Assembly (NCBI GenBank): GCA_963714455.1
Contig: CAVQON010000015.1
Span: 1 to 64,000, forward strand
Length of the DNA stretch: 64,000 nucleotides
Direction: 5' to 3'
Source of the DNA: CAVQGZ01 sp963714455
Lineage (GTDB): Bacteria; Actinomycetota; Actinomycetes; Jiangellales; Jiangellaceae
Shown here: in pieces, positions 27,554 through 35,661 of the stretch
Layout of the letters: the number at the start of each line of letters is the position of its first letter
How positions within the stretch are numbered: position 1 is the first letter of the stretch
Notes under the pieces: generated by a model
What the model saw: only the letters and a program-made list of their open reading frames with translations
What the model was told of the DNA's origin: nothing
The model's database searches: none
Position numbers and translations under genes: made by a program

Positions 27554-28055
27554 CGTGCTGCCTCCCTGGTGGCGTGGTGCGCGTGCGGTCTGCTCCGGGT
27601 CCGGTGCCGGTGGAGCCGTAGCCTCCGTCAGCGCGAGCCGACCCAGGAAGAGTGTCCACCACCACGAACCGGGCCGTCTCCACCCGCTGGATGACCAGCT
27701 GAGCGATCCGGTCGCCGCGCTGCAACGACACCGGCGCGACGGGGTCGTGGTTGACCAGCGCGACCCGGATCTCCCCGCGGTACCCGGCGTCAATGGTGCC
27801 AGGTGTGTTCACGATGCTCACCCCGAACCGTGCCGCCAGCCCGGAGCGAGGGTGCACGAAGGCCGCGTACCCCAGGGGCAGGGCGATCGCGATCCCGGTG
27901 CCGACGACGGCCCGGGCACCGGGCGCCAGCTCGACGTCCACAGTCGTGACCAGGTCGGCGCCGGCGTCGCCGGGGTGGGCATAGCGCGGCAGCGGGACGT
28001 CCGGGTCGACGCGCGAGAGGAGCACGTCGACCGGTACCCAGGGCTCGTGGCTCAC
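27534..28055 (-). CDS. dut: dUTP diphosphatase
   Basis: 173 residues. It hydrolyses dUTP to dUMP and PPi, keeping uracil out of DNA. The trimeric dUTPase motifs are in order: AHPGDAGADL (motif 1), RSGLAARFG (2), NTPGTIDAGYRGEI (3), RGDRIAQLVIQRV (4) and GYGSTG (5, phosphate-binding tail). The tail beyond motif 5 is about 25 residues longer than usual, running over the start of DUF3710. The GTG start overlaps the upstream thioesterase stop by 4 nt. Confidence 0.94.
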   Translation of the reverse strand: MSHEPWVPVDVLLSRVDPDVPLPRYAHPGDAGADLVTTVDVELAPGARAVVGTGIAIALPLGYAAFVHPRSGLAARFGVSIVNTPGTIDAGYRGEIRVALVNHDPVAPVSLQRGDRIAQLVIQRVETARFVVVDTLPGSARADGGYGSTGTGPGADRTRTTPPGRQHDVPPPG

Positions 28056-28648
28056 GGGTTGACCGCCCACGGGGTGGCCCCGGGGTCGTACGCGGATGCC
28101 TCGACAGCGGCGTCGACCACCTCGCGGCGCCCGTGCCGGCGGAAGTGCTCGATGTCGACGGCCACGAACACCGCGAACGCCCGGGCCAGCAGCACGCCCT
28201 CCGGCTCGCCGACGCGGGCGGTGGCGTGGCTGAAGATGCGACGCCCGTCGACCCCGTCGACCTCGGCGTGCAGGGCGAGGGTCGTGCCCACCGGCACCGG
28301 TCGCAGGTACTCCACCTGCAGGCGTCCGGTCACCATCGGTGTGCGCAGCAGCCAGCCCAGTCCGCCGAGCACCTCGTCCATGGCCAGCGCCACGAGCCCT
28401 CCGTGGGCCAGGCCGGGCGCGCCCTGGTGGTGCTCCCCCACGGTGAAGCGTCCGTCCACGGTCAGCCCGGCACCGGCCACCACGTGCATGCGTAGCCCGG
28501 TCGGGTGCTCGCTGCCGCAGCCCATGCACGACGGGTAGTGGCTGGAGAGAACCGTGCCCGGCGGCGGTGCGTCGTCCGGTCGCTGCGGAGGGGCACAGTC
28601 GGGCGGAAGGGCCATGCTGGCGGCCAGAAATGGTTTCGCCTGCGTCAC
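28052..28648 (-). CDS. PaaI-type hotdog-fold thioesterase
   Basis: 198 residues. The N-terminus has a CMGCGSEHPTGL segment, followed by the hotdog domain (about 60-170) with GAPGLAHGGLVALAMDEVLG, where HGG..A..DE is the PaaI/4HBT catalytic region. It is expected to hydrolyse an acyl-CoA thioester; the substrate is unknown. The GTG at 28648 follows a -10-like TAAGGT (28660-28655) by 6 nt, so it is leaderless and appears to be the promoter-proximal gene of the dut-DUF3710-DUF3159 operon. Confidence 0.85.
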   Translation of the reverse strand: MTQAKPFLAASMALPPDCAPPQRPDDAPPPGTVLSSHYPSCMGCGSEHPTGLRMHVVAGAGLTVDGRFTVGEHHQGAPGLAHGGLVALAMDEVLGGLGWLLRTPMVTGRLQVEYLRPVPVGTTLALHAEVDGVDGRRIFSHATARVGEPEGVLLARAFAVFVAVDIEHFRRHGRREVVDAAVEASAYDPGATPWAVNP

Positions 28649-28710
28649 GCCACGACCTTACCCAGCCGACCCACCCAGCCGGCCCGGGCGGGTGAGGCAC
28701 CGCGTCGGGC

Positions 28711-29178
28711 TCACCTGGTAGCCAGCTGCGCCTGGCGGGAGGCGGCCCGGCGGCGCGAGCGGCGGCGCATCGTGGCGGGCAGGGTGAGGACGAGGCCGAC
28801 GAGGACGCCTATGACGGCCCCGAGGCCGTTGGCGACCAGGTCGCGCTCGTCGCTCACCCGGCCGGGGATGCCGCGTTGCGCGGCCTCGATGGCCATGGTC
28901 ATCGCGAACGACGCCGCCAGGGCGACCCACCACAGACGCGTCCCGAACAGCAGCAGCAGAAAGACACCGACCGGCACGAACAGGGCGACGTTGGCCAAGA
29001 ACTCCAGCTCGTTGTCGTCGATCGACAGCAGGTAGCCGCGCCGGTGCAGGGCGTCGAGAACCCGGTAGATGATCGAGATCTGCTCGGCGGACAGCGCCGC
29101 CGGGGTGAGCGTCACCCAGGCCACGAAGACGAGGTAGCCCCCGGTCAGCAGGCTGAGGGCGGGGTGGCGGTGCAGCAC
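28711..29178 (-). CDS. VanZ-like membrane protein
   Basis: 155 residues with four predicted membrane segments and a very basic C-terminus (RRRSRRRAASRQ). NELEFLANVALFVPVGVFLLLLFG and AIEAAQRGIPGRVSDERDLVANGLGAVIG match the VanZ-like family, named after a teicoplanin-resistance accessory protein but mostly of unknown function. A CATACT box ends 6 nt before the GTG start (29190-29185). It is divergent from the DUF3093 gene, with 43 bp between starts. Confidence 0.85.
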   Translation of the reverse strand: MLHRHPALSLLTGGYLVFVAWVTLTPAALSAEQISIIYRVLDALHRRGYLLSIDDNELEFLANVALFVPVGVFLLLLFGTRLWWVALAASFAMTMAIEAAQRGIPGRVSDERDLVANGLGAVIGVLVGLVLTLPATMRRRSRRRAASRQAQLATR

Positions 29179-29221
29179 GCCTCCAGTATGACCGGCTCGG
29201 GGCAGATGGCAGGCTGGGCCG

Positions 29222-29677
29222 GTGACCTACGCCGAACGTCTGCGCGTGCCCGTGCTGTGGTGGGTGCTGGCCGGGATGGGCGTGCTGAGCCTCTTCCTGG
29301 CCTACGACGTGGCACTGGGTGGGTGGGCCGCACTCGTCGCAGCCGTGCTGCTCTCGATCGGCCTCGCCGCGTGGCTCTCCGGGCAGGCGATGGCGTCGGT
29401 GCGGGTCGATGCGACGGGACTGCGCGCCGGCGCGGCGCACCTGCCCTCGTGGGCAGTGGGCCGGGTGGAGGCCCTGGACGTCGAGGCGACCAGGCTGGCC
29501 CGCACGCGCGACGCCGACCCGCACGGGTACTTCGCGCTCAAAGGCTACGTCCGCACGGCTGTGCGGGTGTGGGTGGACGACCCCGGCGACCCGGTTCCCT
29601 ACTGGCTCGTCTCGACGCGCGACCCGCAAGCGGTGGCGGCGGCGCTCACGCTGGCCCGCGACGACGCCCGGGGCTGA
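29222..29677 (+). CDS. DUF3093 membrane protein
   Basis: 151 residues. Two N-terminal membrane segments (about 10-28 and 34-51) precede a soluble domain with GLRAGAAHLPSWAVGRVEALD and a closing WLVSTRDPQAVAAAL, the DUF3093 pattern. Its function is unknown. It corresponds to Rv2698 in conserved order between dut and DUF4193. GTG 29222 follows a CAGGCT box by 6 nt, a slightly off-consensus leaderless start. Confidence 0.82.
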   Translation: MTYAERLRVPVLWWVLAGMGVLSLFLAYDVALGGWAALVAAVLLSIGLAAWLSGQAMASVRVDATGLRAGAAHLPSWAVGRVEALDVEATRLARTRDADPHGYFALKGYVRTAVRVWVDDPGDPVPYWLVSTRDPQAVAAALTLARDDARG

Positions 29678-29706
29678 CTGGGTCCGCGGTGCCGGCGACG
29701 GGCGCC

Positions 29707-30009
29707 TCAGCTGGCGCAGTCGCGGCAGATCGGCTTGCCGTTGCGCTGCTCGGCCAGCTGGCTGCGGTGGTGCACCAAGAAGCAGTCCGAGCAGGTGAAC
29801 TCGTCCTGCTGCTTGGGCAGCACCTGCACGGCGAGCTCTTCGCCCGACAGGTCCGCGCCCGGAAGCTCAAGGCTCTCCGCGAGCTCGGTCTCGTCCACGT
29901 CGACGATCCCAGACTTCGTGTCCCCTCGGCGAGAAGCCTTGAGCTCCTCGATCGAGTCGGCCTCGAGGTCGTCGTCGACCTTGCGTGGCGCGTCGTAGTC
30001 GGTTGCCAT
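29707..30009 (-). CDS. DUF4193 zinc-ribbon-like small protein
   Basis: 100 residues. An acidic N-terminal two-thirds (YDAPRKVDDDLEADSIEEL) is followed by a C-terminal metal-binding pattern CSDC...CRDC (residues about 72-99) that should hold one zinc. Very widely conserved in actinobacteria (Rv2699c in M. tuberculosis) but without known function. ATG 30009 is preceded by GAGGGA as a ribosome binding site; the 160 bp to suhB contains its promoter. It is convergent with DUF3093. Confidence 0.88.
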   Translation of the reverse strand: MATDYDAPRKVDDDLEADSIEELKASRRGDTKSGIVDVDETELAESLELPGADLSGEELAVQVLPKQQDEFTCSDCFLVHHRSQLAEQRNGKPICRDCAS

Positions 30010-30168
30010 GTGGCGTCAGTCCCTCGTAGTCAGTGCGTGGTTCGTCGGTTCCGCGTGGGCGAGAACCTTGGCAACGTCGGGCACTGCCCGGTTATGCCCG
30101 TCGCGGCGCGGCGCGATTGTGCCCTACCTCGGCTCGAAAGACACCACAGGTGGCGATATTGGCCGCGC

Positions 30169-31002
30169 TCACGATGGACGGTCGGCGTCCAGGCTGGTCA
30201 GAAGCTCAGCCAGGGCCGGGTGCAGCCGGGCGCCGGCCGCCACGACCACGGCGTCGGACGGTGCCCGACCACGGAGCCCGGTCACCACGCCGCCGGCCTC
30301 GGTGACGATCAGCCGGCCGGCCGCCAGATCCCACGGCTGCAGCCCCTGCTCGTAGTAGCCGTCGAGTCGCCCGCAGGCCACGTCGCACAGGTCGAGGGAC
30401 GCCGCACCCGCCCGGCGGATGTCGCGCACCCTTGGCAGCACGTCGGCCAGCACCGCCGCCTGCCGTGCTCGCCGGTCGGCCCGGTAGCCGAACCCGGTGG
30501 CCACCAGGGCGTCCCCGAGCGCGTCGCAGTCGGACGTGGTGATCGGCGAGCCGTCCAGCCAGGCACCGAGCCCGCGCGCCGCCGTCCACGTCTCGCCGGT
30601 CGCGGGCGCGTGCACGACGGCGACCAGTCCGCCGTCGGTGTCCTCGACCCCGATCGACACGGCGTAGCGGGCGTGCCCGTACAGGTAGTTCACGGTGCCG
30701 TCGATGGGGTCGACGACCCACCGCAGCCCGGAGGTGCCGCCGGCGTCGTCGCCCTCCTCACCGATCACCGCGTCGTCCGGCCGAGCCTGGGCGACGGCGG
30801 CCCTGATCTGCGCCTCGACTGCTGTGTCGGCCGCGGTCACCACGTCGGTCGGGCTCGACTTCGTCGCCATCACCGAGACACCGCGTGCCGCGCGGTAGTG
30901 CGCGGCCGTGTCGCCGGCCGCCAGCGCGATGGCCTCGGCCAGGGCCAGCAGCGCCCGCAGGTCACCGGCCTCGGTGGGGGCGCCGCCTGCGGGCTCAGTC
31001 AC
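30169..31002 (-). CDS. suhB: Inositol-1-monophosphatase (SuhB/IMPase family)
   Basis: 277 residues. A Mg-dependent, Li-sensitive phosphatase superfamily member. Metal ligands lie in GEEGDD (Glu near residue 73), WVVDPIDGTVNYLYG (the DPIDGT motif) and WDLAAGRLIVTEAGG (the second aspartate). Most actinobacterial members hydrolyse inositol 1-phosphate or related sugar phosphates, feeding inositol for phosphatidylinositol or mycothiol. GTG 31002 overlaps the hemH 3' end by 8 bp, so it is cotranscribed with hemH. Confidence 0.92.
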   Translation of the reverse strand: MTEPAGGAPTEAGDLRALLALAEAIALAAGDTAAHYRAARGVSVMATKSSPTDVVTAADTAVEAQIRAAVAQARPDDAVIGEEGDDAGGTSGLRWVVDPIDGTVNYLYGHARYAVSIGVEDTDGGLVAVVHAPATGETWTAARGLGAWLDGSPITTSDCDALGDALVATGFGYRADRRARQAAVLADVLPRVRDIRRAGAASLDLCDVACGRLDGYYEQGLQPWDLAAGRLIVTEAGGVVTGLRGRAPSDAVVVAAGARLHPALAELLTSLDADRPS

Positions 31003-32131
31003 GTCCGCACAGCGCCGGCTTCTGCACCCGCAGGTTGCGGCAGCACCCGGCTGGGCAGACGTCGTGCGACGGGCCCAGTGGTGACGCAGCCGGGCGCGTG
31101 ACCGCCTCGCCCCGCTCGGCCCCGGCCCGCTCGAGCAGCAGGTCGACGACCATGGCGACGAAGGCCGGGTGCACACCCGCGGTCGAGGCGCGCACCATCG
31201 TCAGGCCCAGCTCGTCGGCGGTCTCGCGGGCTTCGGTGTCGAGGTCGAACACGACCTCCATGTGGTCGGAGACGAACCCGATGGGCGCGAGCACGACCGC
31301 CGGGACGCCGGCCGCGGCCTGCTCGGTGAGGTAGTCGTTCACGTCCGGCTCCAGCCACGGCACGGCCGGGGAGCCGCTGCGGCTGCAGAACACCAGGTCC
31401 CACTCCCCCACCTCGACCCCGCCGGCAGCGACCTCGGCGACGATCGCGGCCGCCGCACCACGGTGCTGCGCGGTGTACGCGCCCCCGTCCGCACCGGCGG
31501 TGTCTTCCATCGCGTCCGGGATCGAGTGGGTGACGAAGGCCACACGCGCACCCTCCCGCTTCGCGACCGGGACCTGGCCCCAGGCCTGCGCCAACGCGTC
31601 GGCGTTCGCGGCCACGAACCCCGGATGGTCGAAGTAGTGGCGCAGCTTGTCCAGCGCGGGGGCGCGCTCGACCTCTCCCACGGCCTCGGCAAGGTTCTCC
31701 CGGTACTGCCGACACCCCGAGTAGGACGAGTAGGCGCTGGTCACGAACGCGGCGGCACGGGTGACGCCGTCGTCGCGCATCTGGGTCAGCGTGTCGGCGA
31801 GGTACGGCTCGGAGTTGCGGTTGCCCCAGTACAGCGGCACGTCGAGGCCGCGAGCGTCCAGGTCGGCGGCGATCGCGGCGAGCAACGCCCGGTTCTGGTC
31901 GTTGATCGGGCTGCGACCGCCGAAGTGCAGGTAGTGCTCGGCCACCTCGGCCAGCCGTTCCGGCGGCACGCCGCGACCCCGCGTCACCCGCTCGAGGAAG
32001 GGCATCACCTCCTCGGGCGCCTCCGGACCACCGAACGACACCAGCAGCAGGGCGTCGTAGGGAGCCGGGTCGGAGCTCTGACCTGCGCCGGCGTCGCGGG
32101 TGGTGTCCACGGGGGTGGCAGTCACGACCAT
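30995..32131 (-). CDS. hemH: Ferrochelatase (coproporphyrin III ferrochelatase CpfC)
   Basis: 378 residues. It inserts Fe2+ into coproporphyrin III, upstream of HemQ in the Gram-positive pathway. YDALLLVSFGGPEAPEEVMPFL, the catalytic-histidine region (VAFVTHSIPDAME), the glutamate-containing DHMEVVFDLD and LAPIGFVSDH are conserved. The C-terminus carries CPAGCC, and an internal cysteine lies in YSGCRQY; together these match the ligands of the 2Fe-2S cluster known in mycobacterial ferrochelatase. ATG 32131 lies immediately after GAGAGAGG; the third codon GTG 32125 has better spacing and may be the real start. Confidence 0.94.
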   Translation of the reverse strand: MVVTATPVDTTRDAGAGQSSDPAPYDALLLVSFGGPEAPEEVMPFLERVTRGRGVPPERLAEVAEHYLHFGGRSPINDQNRALLAAIAADLDARGLDVPLYWGNRNSEPYLADTLTQMRDDGVTRAAAFVTSAYSSYSGCRQYRENLAEAVGEVERAPALDKLRHYFDHPGFVAANADALAQAWGQVPVAKREGARVAFVTHSIPDAMEDTAGADGGAYTAQHRGAAAAIVAEVAAGGVEVGEWDLVFCSRSGSPAVPWLEPDVNDYLTEQAAAGVPAVVLAPIGFVSDHMEVVFDLDTEARETADELGLTMVRASTAGVHPAFVAMVVDLLLERAGAERGEAVTRPAASPLGPSHDVCPAGCCRNLRVQKPALCGRD

Positions 32132-32315
32132 TCCTCTCTCACCGCGGGATCGGACAGCGTCCATCCTCACACGCGCCGCCCGGCTCGGCACCGGCACGGT
32201 CGGTGCGAACAAGTCATGGACACGCTGCGTGGCGGCTTGGCCGTCGTCAGGCCAGAGGGGACCATGACGACAGCGCGACGCCGCTCGGCGACGCGGAGCA
32301 CGAGGGAGCCCAACG

Positions 32316-33245
32316 ATGCGAGACCTGCATGTCGTGAGCGTGGCCGAGGGTGGCTCGTCGATCGTCCTCGCCGACCCCGATGGCGCCCGGTACTCCCTCG
32401 CGGTGGACGACCGTCTGCTGGCCGCCCTGCGCGGTGAGCACCCGAACGCCGGGCAGCTCGAGATCACGATGACCTCTCAGCTGAGCCCCCGCGACATCCA
32501 GCAGCGGGTGCGGGCCGGCGCCTCGGTCGACGAGATCGCCGCGCACGCCGGGGTGAGCGTCGATCGGGTGCTGCGCTTCGCCGCCCCCGTGCTCGACGAG
32601 CGCGCCCACGTCGCCATCCGCGGCCGGCGCGCCCTGCTTCGCAGCGACGGCATGCTCGAGCTGGGCACGGTCGAGCAGGTCACGACGACCGCCCTCGACC
32701 GACGCGGAGCGACGCAGACGCTGCGCTGGGACGCCTGGAAGCGCGAGGACGGCCGCTGGCTGCTCGCCTGCCGCTGGCTGGACGACCACCAGGAGCACAC
32801 GGCCCTGTGGGCGCTGGACTCCTCCGCCGGGTCGGCGACCCCGCTGGACGACGACGCTCGCGGGCTGGCCGGCCTGGAGCCCGCCGAGCCCGAACCGGTG
32901 CGCCTCGCCGTCGTGCCCGACTCGCGCGCCACGCCCGACGAGGACGACTCACCGGCCGGTGAGCACGAGACGCTGGCCGAGGACGACACCCCGACCGGCC
33001 CGATCCCCACCGTCGAGCCCGCTGCCCCACCACGGTCGCCGAGCTCCCGACACCCCGCCCGTCGCGCCCGCGCTCGCACCAGCGAGCCTGACGAGGGCCG
33101 GTTGTGGCTCAGCGAGATCGCCGACAACGTCGAGGAGTCGGCAGCTCCCGTCGCTGCCCCGGTTGGCCCCCCGGACGCAGGCAGCCGCCGTCAGCGCCCG
33201 CCGGTGCCGTCGTGGGACGAGATCATGTTCGGTCGTCGCTCCTGA
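32316..33245 (+). CDS. sepH: SepH cell-division protein (DUF3071)
   Basis: 309 residues. The N-terminal DUF3071 domain begins MRDLHVVSVAEGGSSIVL and contains a helix-turn-helix-like segment (SPRDIQQRVRAGASVDEIAAHAGVSVDRVLR), followed by VAIRGRRALLR. The long C-terminal half is acidic and Pro/Ser-rich, ending in SWDEIMFGRR. In Streptomyces SepH binds FtsZ and promotes its assembly. ATG 32316 has a GAGGGAG ribosome binding site. The last 55 bp overlap the 3' end of the convergent thymidine kinase gene. Confidence 0.92.
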   Translation: MRDLHVVSVAEGGSSIVLADPDGARYSLAVDDRLLAALRGEHPNAGQLEITMTSQLSPRDIQQRVRAGASVDEIAAHAGVSVDRVLRFAAPVLDERAHVAIRGRRALLRSDGMLELGTVEQVTTTALDRRGATQTLRWDAWKREDGRWLLACRWLDDHQEHTALWALDSSAGSATPLDDDARGLAGLEPAEPEPVRLAVVPDSRATPDEDDSPAGEHETLAEDDTPTGPIPTVEPAAPPRSPSSRHPARRARARTSEPDEGRLWLSEIADNVEESAAPVAAPVGPPDAGSRRQRPPVPSWDEIMFGRRS

Positions 33246-33916
33246 GGCGAGGCGTCGCGCCCGCTTGCCGCCTCGTCGCTGAACGGCAGCACCTCCGGCG
33301 ACAGCGCCGCCGCTCGGGCCGAGCGGGCGGTCAGCCGCCCCCGGTGGTGGCGGCGGCACAGCACCTCGTAGGCGACGTCACCGGTGGCCCCGACGTCGCC
33401 GACGACCACCTGCTCGCCCTGCACGACCATCTCGCCGTCCACCGTGCGAGCGTTGTGGGTGGCTCGTGCACCGCACCAGCAGAGCGCCTCGACCTGCAGC
33501 GGGCGGATCGCGTCAGCGAGCTCGACCAGCCGCGCTGACCCCGGGAAGAGCACGGTGCGGAAGTCGGTGAGGATGCCGAAGGCGTACACGTCCATCGACA
33601 TCTCGTCCACGATGCGCGCCAGGTCGTCGACCTGCTCGGCGGAGAAGAACTGCGCCTCGTCGGCGATCACGTAGTCCAGACGCTGCCCGGCGGAGAGCCG
33701 GTCGACGACCATTCGCCACAGGTCGCTGCGCCCCTCGACCTCGACAGCATCCACCTCGAGTCCGAGCCGGCTGGAGAGGCGGCCCGCGCCGGCCCGGTCG
33801 TTGCGGGTCAGCAGCAGCCCCCGAAGGCCACGACGCCGGTGGTTGTAGTCCATCTGCAGGGCCAGCGTGGACTTGCCACAGTCCATGGTCCCGGTGAAGA
33901 AGACCAGCTCGCTCAT
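33191..33916 (-). CDS. tdk: Thymidine kinase (type II)
   Basis: 241 residues. It salvages thymidine using ATP. Walker A is GTMDCGKSTLALQMDYN, the base-binding/catalytic region is VIADEAQFFSAEQVDDLA with the catalytic glutamate, and the lid has GILTDFRTVLFPGS. The zinc ligands of the family are CWCGA and CRRHH. The C-terminus carries about 35 extra residues lying over the sepH 3' end. Its start overlaps the upstream phosphodiesterase stop (ATGA), linking nucleotide-salvage and phosphohydrolase functions. Confidence 0.93.
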   Translation of the reverse strand: MSELVFFTGTMDCGKSTLALQMDYNHRRRGLRGLLLTRNDRAGAGRLSSRLGLEVDAVEVEGRSDLWRMVVDRLSAGQRLDYVIADEAQFFSAEQVDDLARIVDEMSMDVYAFGILTDFRTVLFPGSARLVELADAIRPLQVEALCWCGARATHNARTVDGEMVVQGEQVVVGDVGATGDVAYEVLCRRHHRGRLTARSARAAALSPEVLPFSDEAASGRDASPQERRPNMISSHDGTGGR

Positions 33917-35034
33917 GTGGCGACGAGGCAGGGCACGAGCATCTCCCGGTCGGTGATCGACCCGTGGTGCCCACGCATGCGCGCCTCACGCGGCCACACG
34001 CTCGGCACCAGCAGGACGTGGCTGCCCAGGGCCGCGACCACGACGTCGCCGATACGGTCGCGAACACGGTCGTCGACAGCCCCGAACCACCCGGCGGCAA
34101 CCGCCTGCTGCTGCGTACGCACGAGCGCCCGCGAGCCCAGCGCCGACGCCCAGCGGCCGGCGACCTCGTCGGCCGCACCCGGTGTGGTGTAGACGTGGCG
34201 AAAGCGAGGCTCGCCGCCGATCAGGACGACCTGCTCGGCGAGGCCGGGGGTCGCGTCGACGTCGATGTGGTCGTCGGCGGTCACGTCCACCATGCCGTGG
34301 TCGCCGGTGACGACGAGCGCGACGTCGGGCGGCAGCACGTCGGCCAGCTGTTGGGCGAACGAGTCGACCGCGGTGAGCTGGTGGCGCCAGGCGCCCGAGA
34401 GTGGCCCGTGCCGGTGCCCGGTGCTGTCGAGGTCGCTCTCGTAGGCGTACACCAGTGCCGGGGTGTCGCCCGCCTCGTCGAACGCCCGCTCGACCGCGTC
34501 GACCCGCTCCCCGATCGTGTCGGCGCCGCGAAAGGGCGCTCCCGACAGGGCCGCGCGGGTCAGCCCCGACCCGGCGAAGCGCCGCTTGCTCACCACCCGG
34601 GTGAACACGCCGTCGGCCTGCGCACGGGCGAACATGTCGGGGTAGGGCTGGTAGCTCCCCGGATCGATGCCGGCGTCCCACTCCAGCGCGTTGAGCAGCG
34701 ACAGCGTGCCCGGGATGCGGGACAGGTAGCCCACGAGCCCGTGTCGCCCCGGCGGCAGGCCGGTGCCGAGCGTGGTGATGCTGGCCGCGGTCGTGGACGG
34801 GACGGGGGTGGTGATCGAGCGCCCGGGCAGCGAGGAGAGGAAGGGCGCCGCAGCCGGGTGCTCGCGCAGCTGGAGCCAGCCGAGGCCGTCCACCAGCAGC
34901 ACGCAGTAGCCGTGGGCGGACGGCAGGCCGACGACGTCGGACAGGCCGTCCACCCCGAGGGCGCCGAGCGCTGAGGGCAGCAGCTCGGCCAGCGACCCCT
35001 CCCCGTAGGCGGGGGTGACGAGGGCGTCGCTCAC
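33913..35034 (-). CDS. Alkaline-phosphatase-superfamily nucleotide pyrophosphatase/phosphodiesterase
   Basis: 373 residues. The type I phosphodiesterase/nucleotide-pyrophosphatase fold is recognised by the metal and nucleophile region CVLLVDGLGW and TPVPSTTAASITTLGTGLPPGRHG (threonine/serine nucleophile), then YAYESDLDSTGHRHGP and VVTGDHGMVDV, which supply the second set of metal-binding Asp/His. No signal peptide or membrane segment is visible, so it is probably cytoplasmic. The substrate is unknown. GTG 35034 overlaps the DUF5998 stop and its own stop overlaps the tdk start, so three genes form one tightly coupled unit. Confidence 0.87.
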   Translation of the reverse strand: MSDALVTPAYGEGSLAELLPSALGALGVDGLSDVVGLPSAHGYCVLLVDGLGWLQLREHPAAAPFLSSLPGRSITTPVPSTTAASITTLGTGLPPGRHGLVGYLSRIPGTLSLLNALEWDAGIDPGSYQPYPDMFARAQADGVFTRVVSKRRFAGSGLTRAALSGAPFRGADTIGERVDAVERAFDEAGDTPALVYAYESDLDSTGHRHGPLSGAWRHQLTAVDSFAQQLADVLPPDVALVVTGDHGMVDVTADDHIDVDATPGLAEQVVLIGGEPRFRHVYTTPGAADEVAGRWASALGSRALVRTQQQAVAAGWFGAVDDRVRDRIGDVVVAALGSHVLLVPSVWPREARMRGHHGSITDREMLVPCLVAT

Positions 35035-35648
35035 CGGGCAGCGACGCCGGTGGCCGCCGACAGTGCCGAGGCGAAGGCCAGCGCCTGGTCTGGCCCCGCC
35101 GGGCCGTCCCCGGCCTGGCTCATGCGCAGTGCGAAGTCGTCGGCGGTGATCGTGCCGGAGTAGCCGTGGTCGGCGTCGCACTGCGGGTCGCCGCAGGTGG
35201 CCAGCTCCATCTCGACCCGCGAGACGGCGCCCCAGCCGATCGACAGCAGCACCTCGTGCGACGGGTCGCCTGCCTTGTAGGCGGTGGGCATGCCGATGGT
35301 GCGGGTGACCACGACGCTGGAGATGCGCGACAGCGCGACGGCCTCGGTGCTCGACAGGGCGTAGGGGCTCGGATGCCCCTCGTCCGGTGGGTACTCGTCG
35401 GTGTGCCCGATCACCAGCCGCGACGGCGTGAGGAGCAGGACGGTGACGTGGCGGCGCAGCTCGTCGCCGTCGAAGTGCGCCTCGTGGTGAACCAGGTGCG
35501 CGCGCAGCGCCTCACCGGCCAGCGCGGTGTCGAGGCAGTCCAGCACCAGGTCGGGGTAGTACCCCGTCTTGCGCACAGCCTTGCGCAGCGCTGCGACCGT
35601 CGAGCTCACTCCCACCACGCGCCGCATCCTTCCATGACCGCCCGACAC
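35031..35648 (-). CDS. DUF5998 family protein
   Basis: 205 residues, actinobacterial, function unknown. It has no membrane segment. Recognisable family features are VRKTGYYPDLVLDCLDTALAG near the N-terminus, VTVLLLTPSRLVIGHTDEY in the middle, and a CGDPQCDADHGYSGTI segment with two cysteines that could bind metal. It heads the DUF5998-phosphodiesterase-tdk operon, overlapping the next gene by 4 nt. GTG 35648 has GAGGCGG just upstream; ATG 35627 is an alternative start. Confidence 0.82.
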   Translation of the reverse strand: MSGGHGRMRRVVGVSSTVAALRKAVRKTGYYPDLVLDCLDTALAGEALRAHLVHHEAHFDGDELRRHVTVLLLTPSRLVIGHTDEYPPDEGHPSPYALSSTEAVALSRISSVVVTRTIGMPTAYKAGDPSHEVLLSIGWGAVSRVEMELATCGDPQCDADHGYSGTITADDFALRMSQAGDGPAGPDQALAFASALSAATGVAAR

Positions 35649-35661
35649 GACCGCCTCGGGC

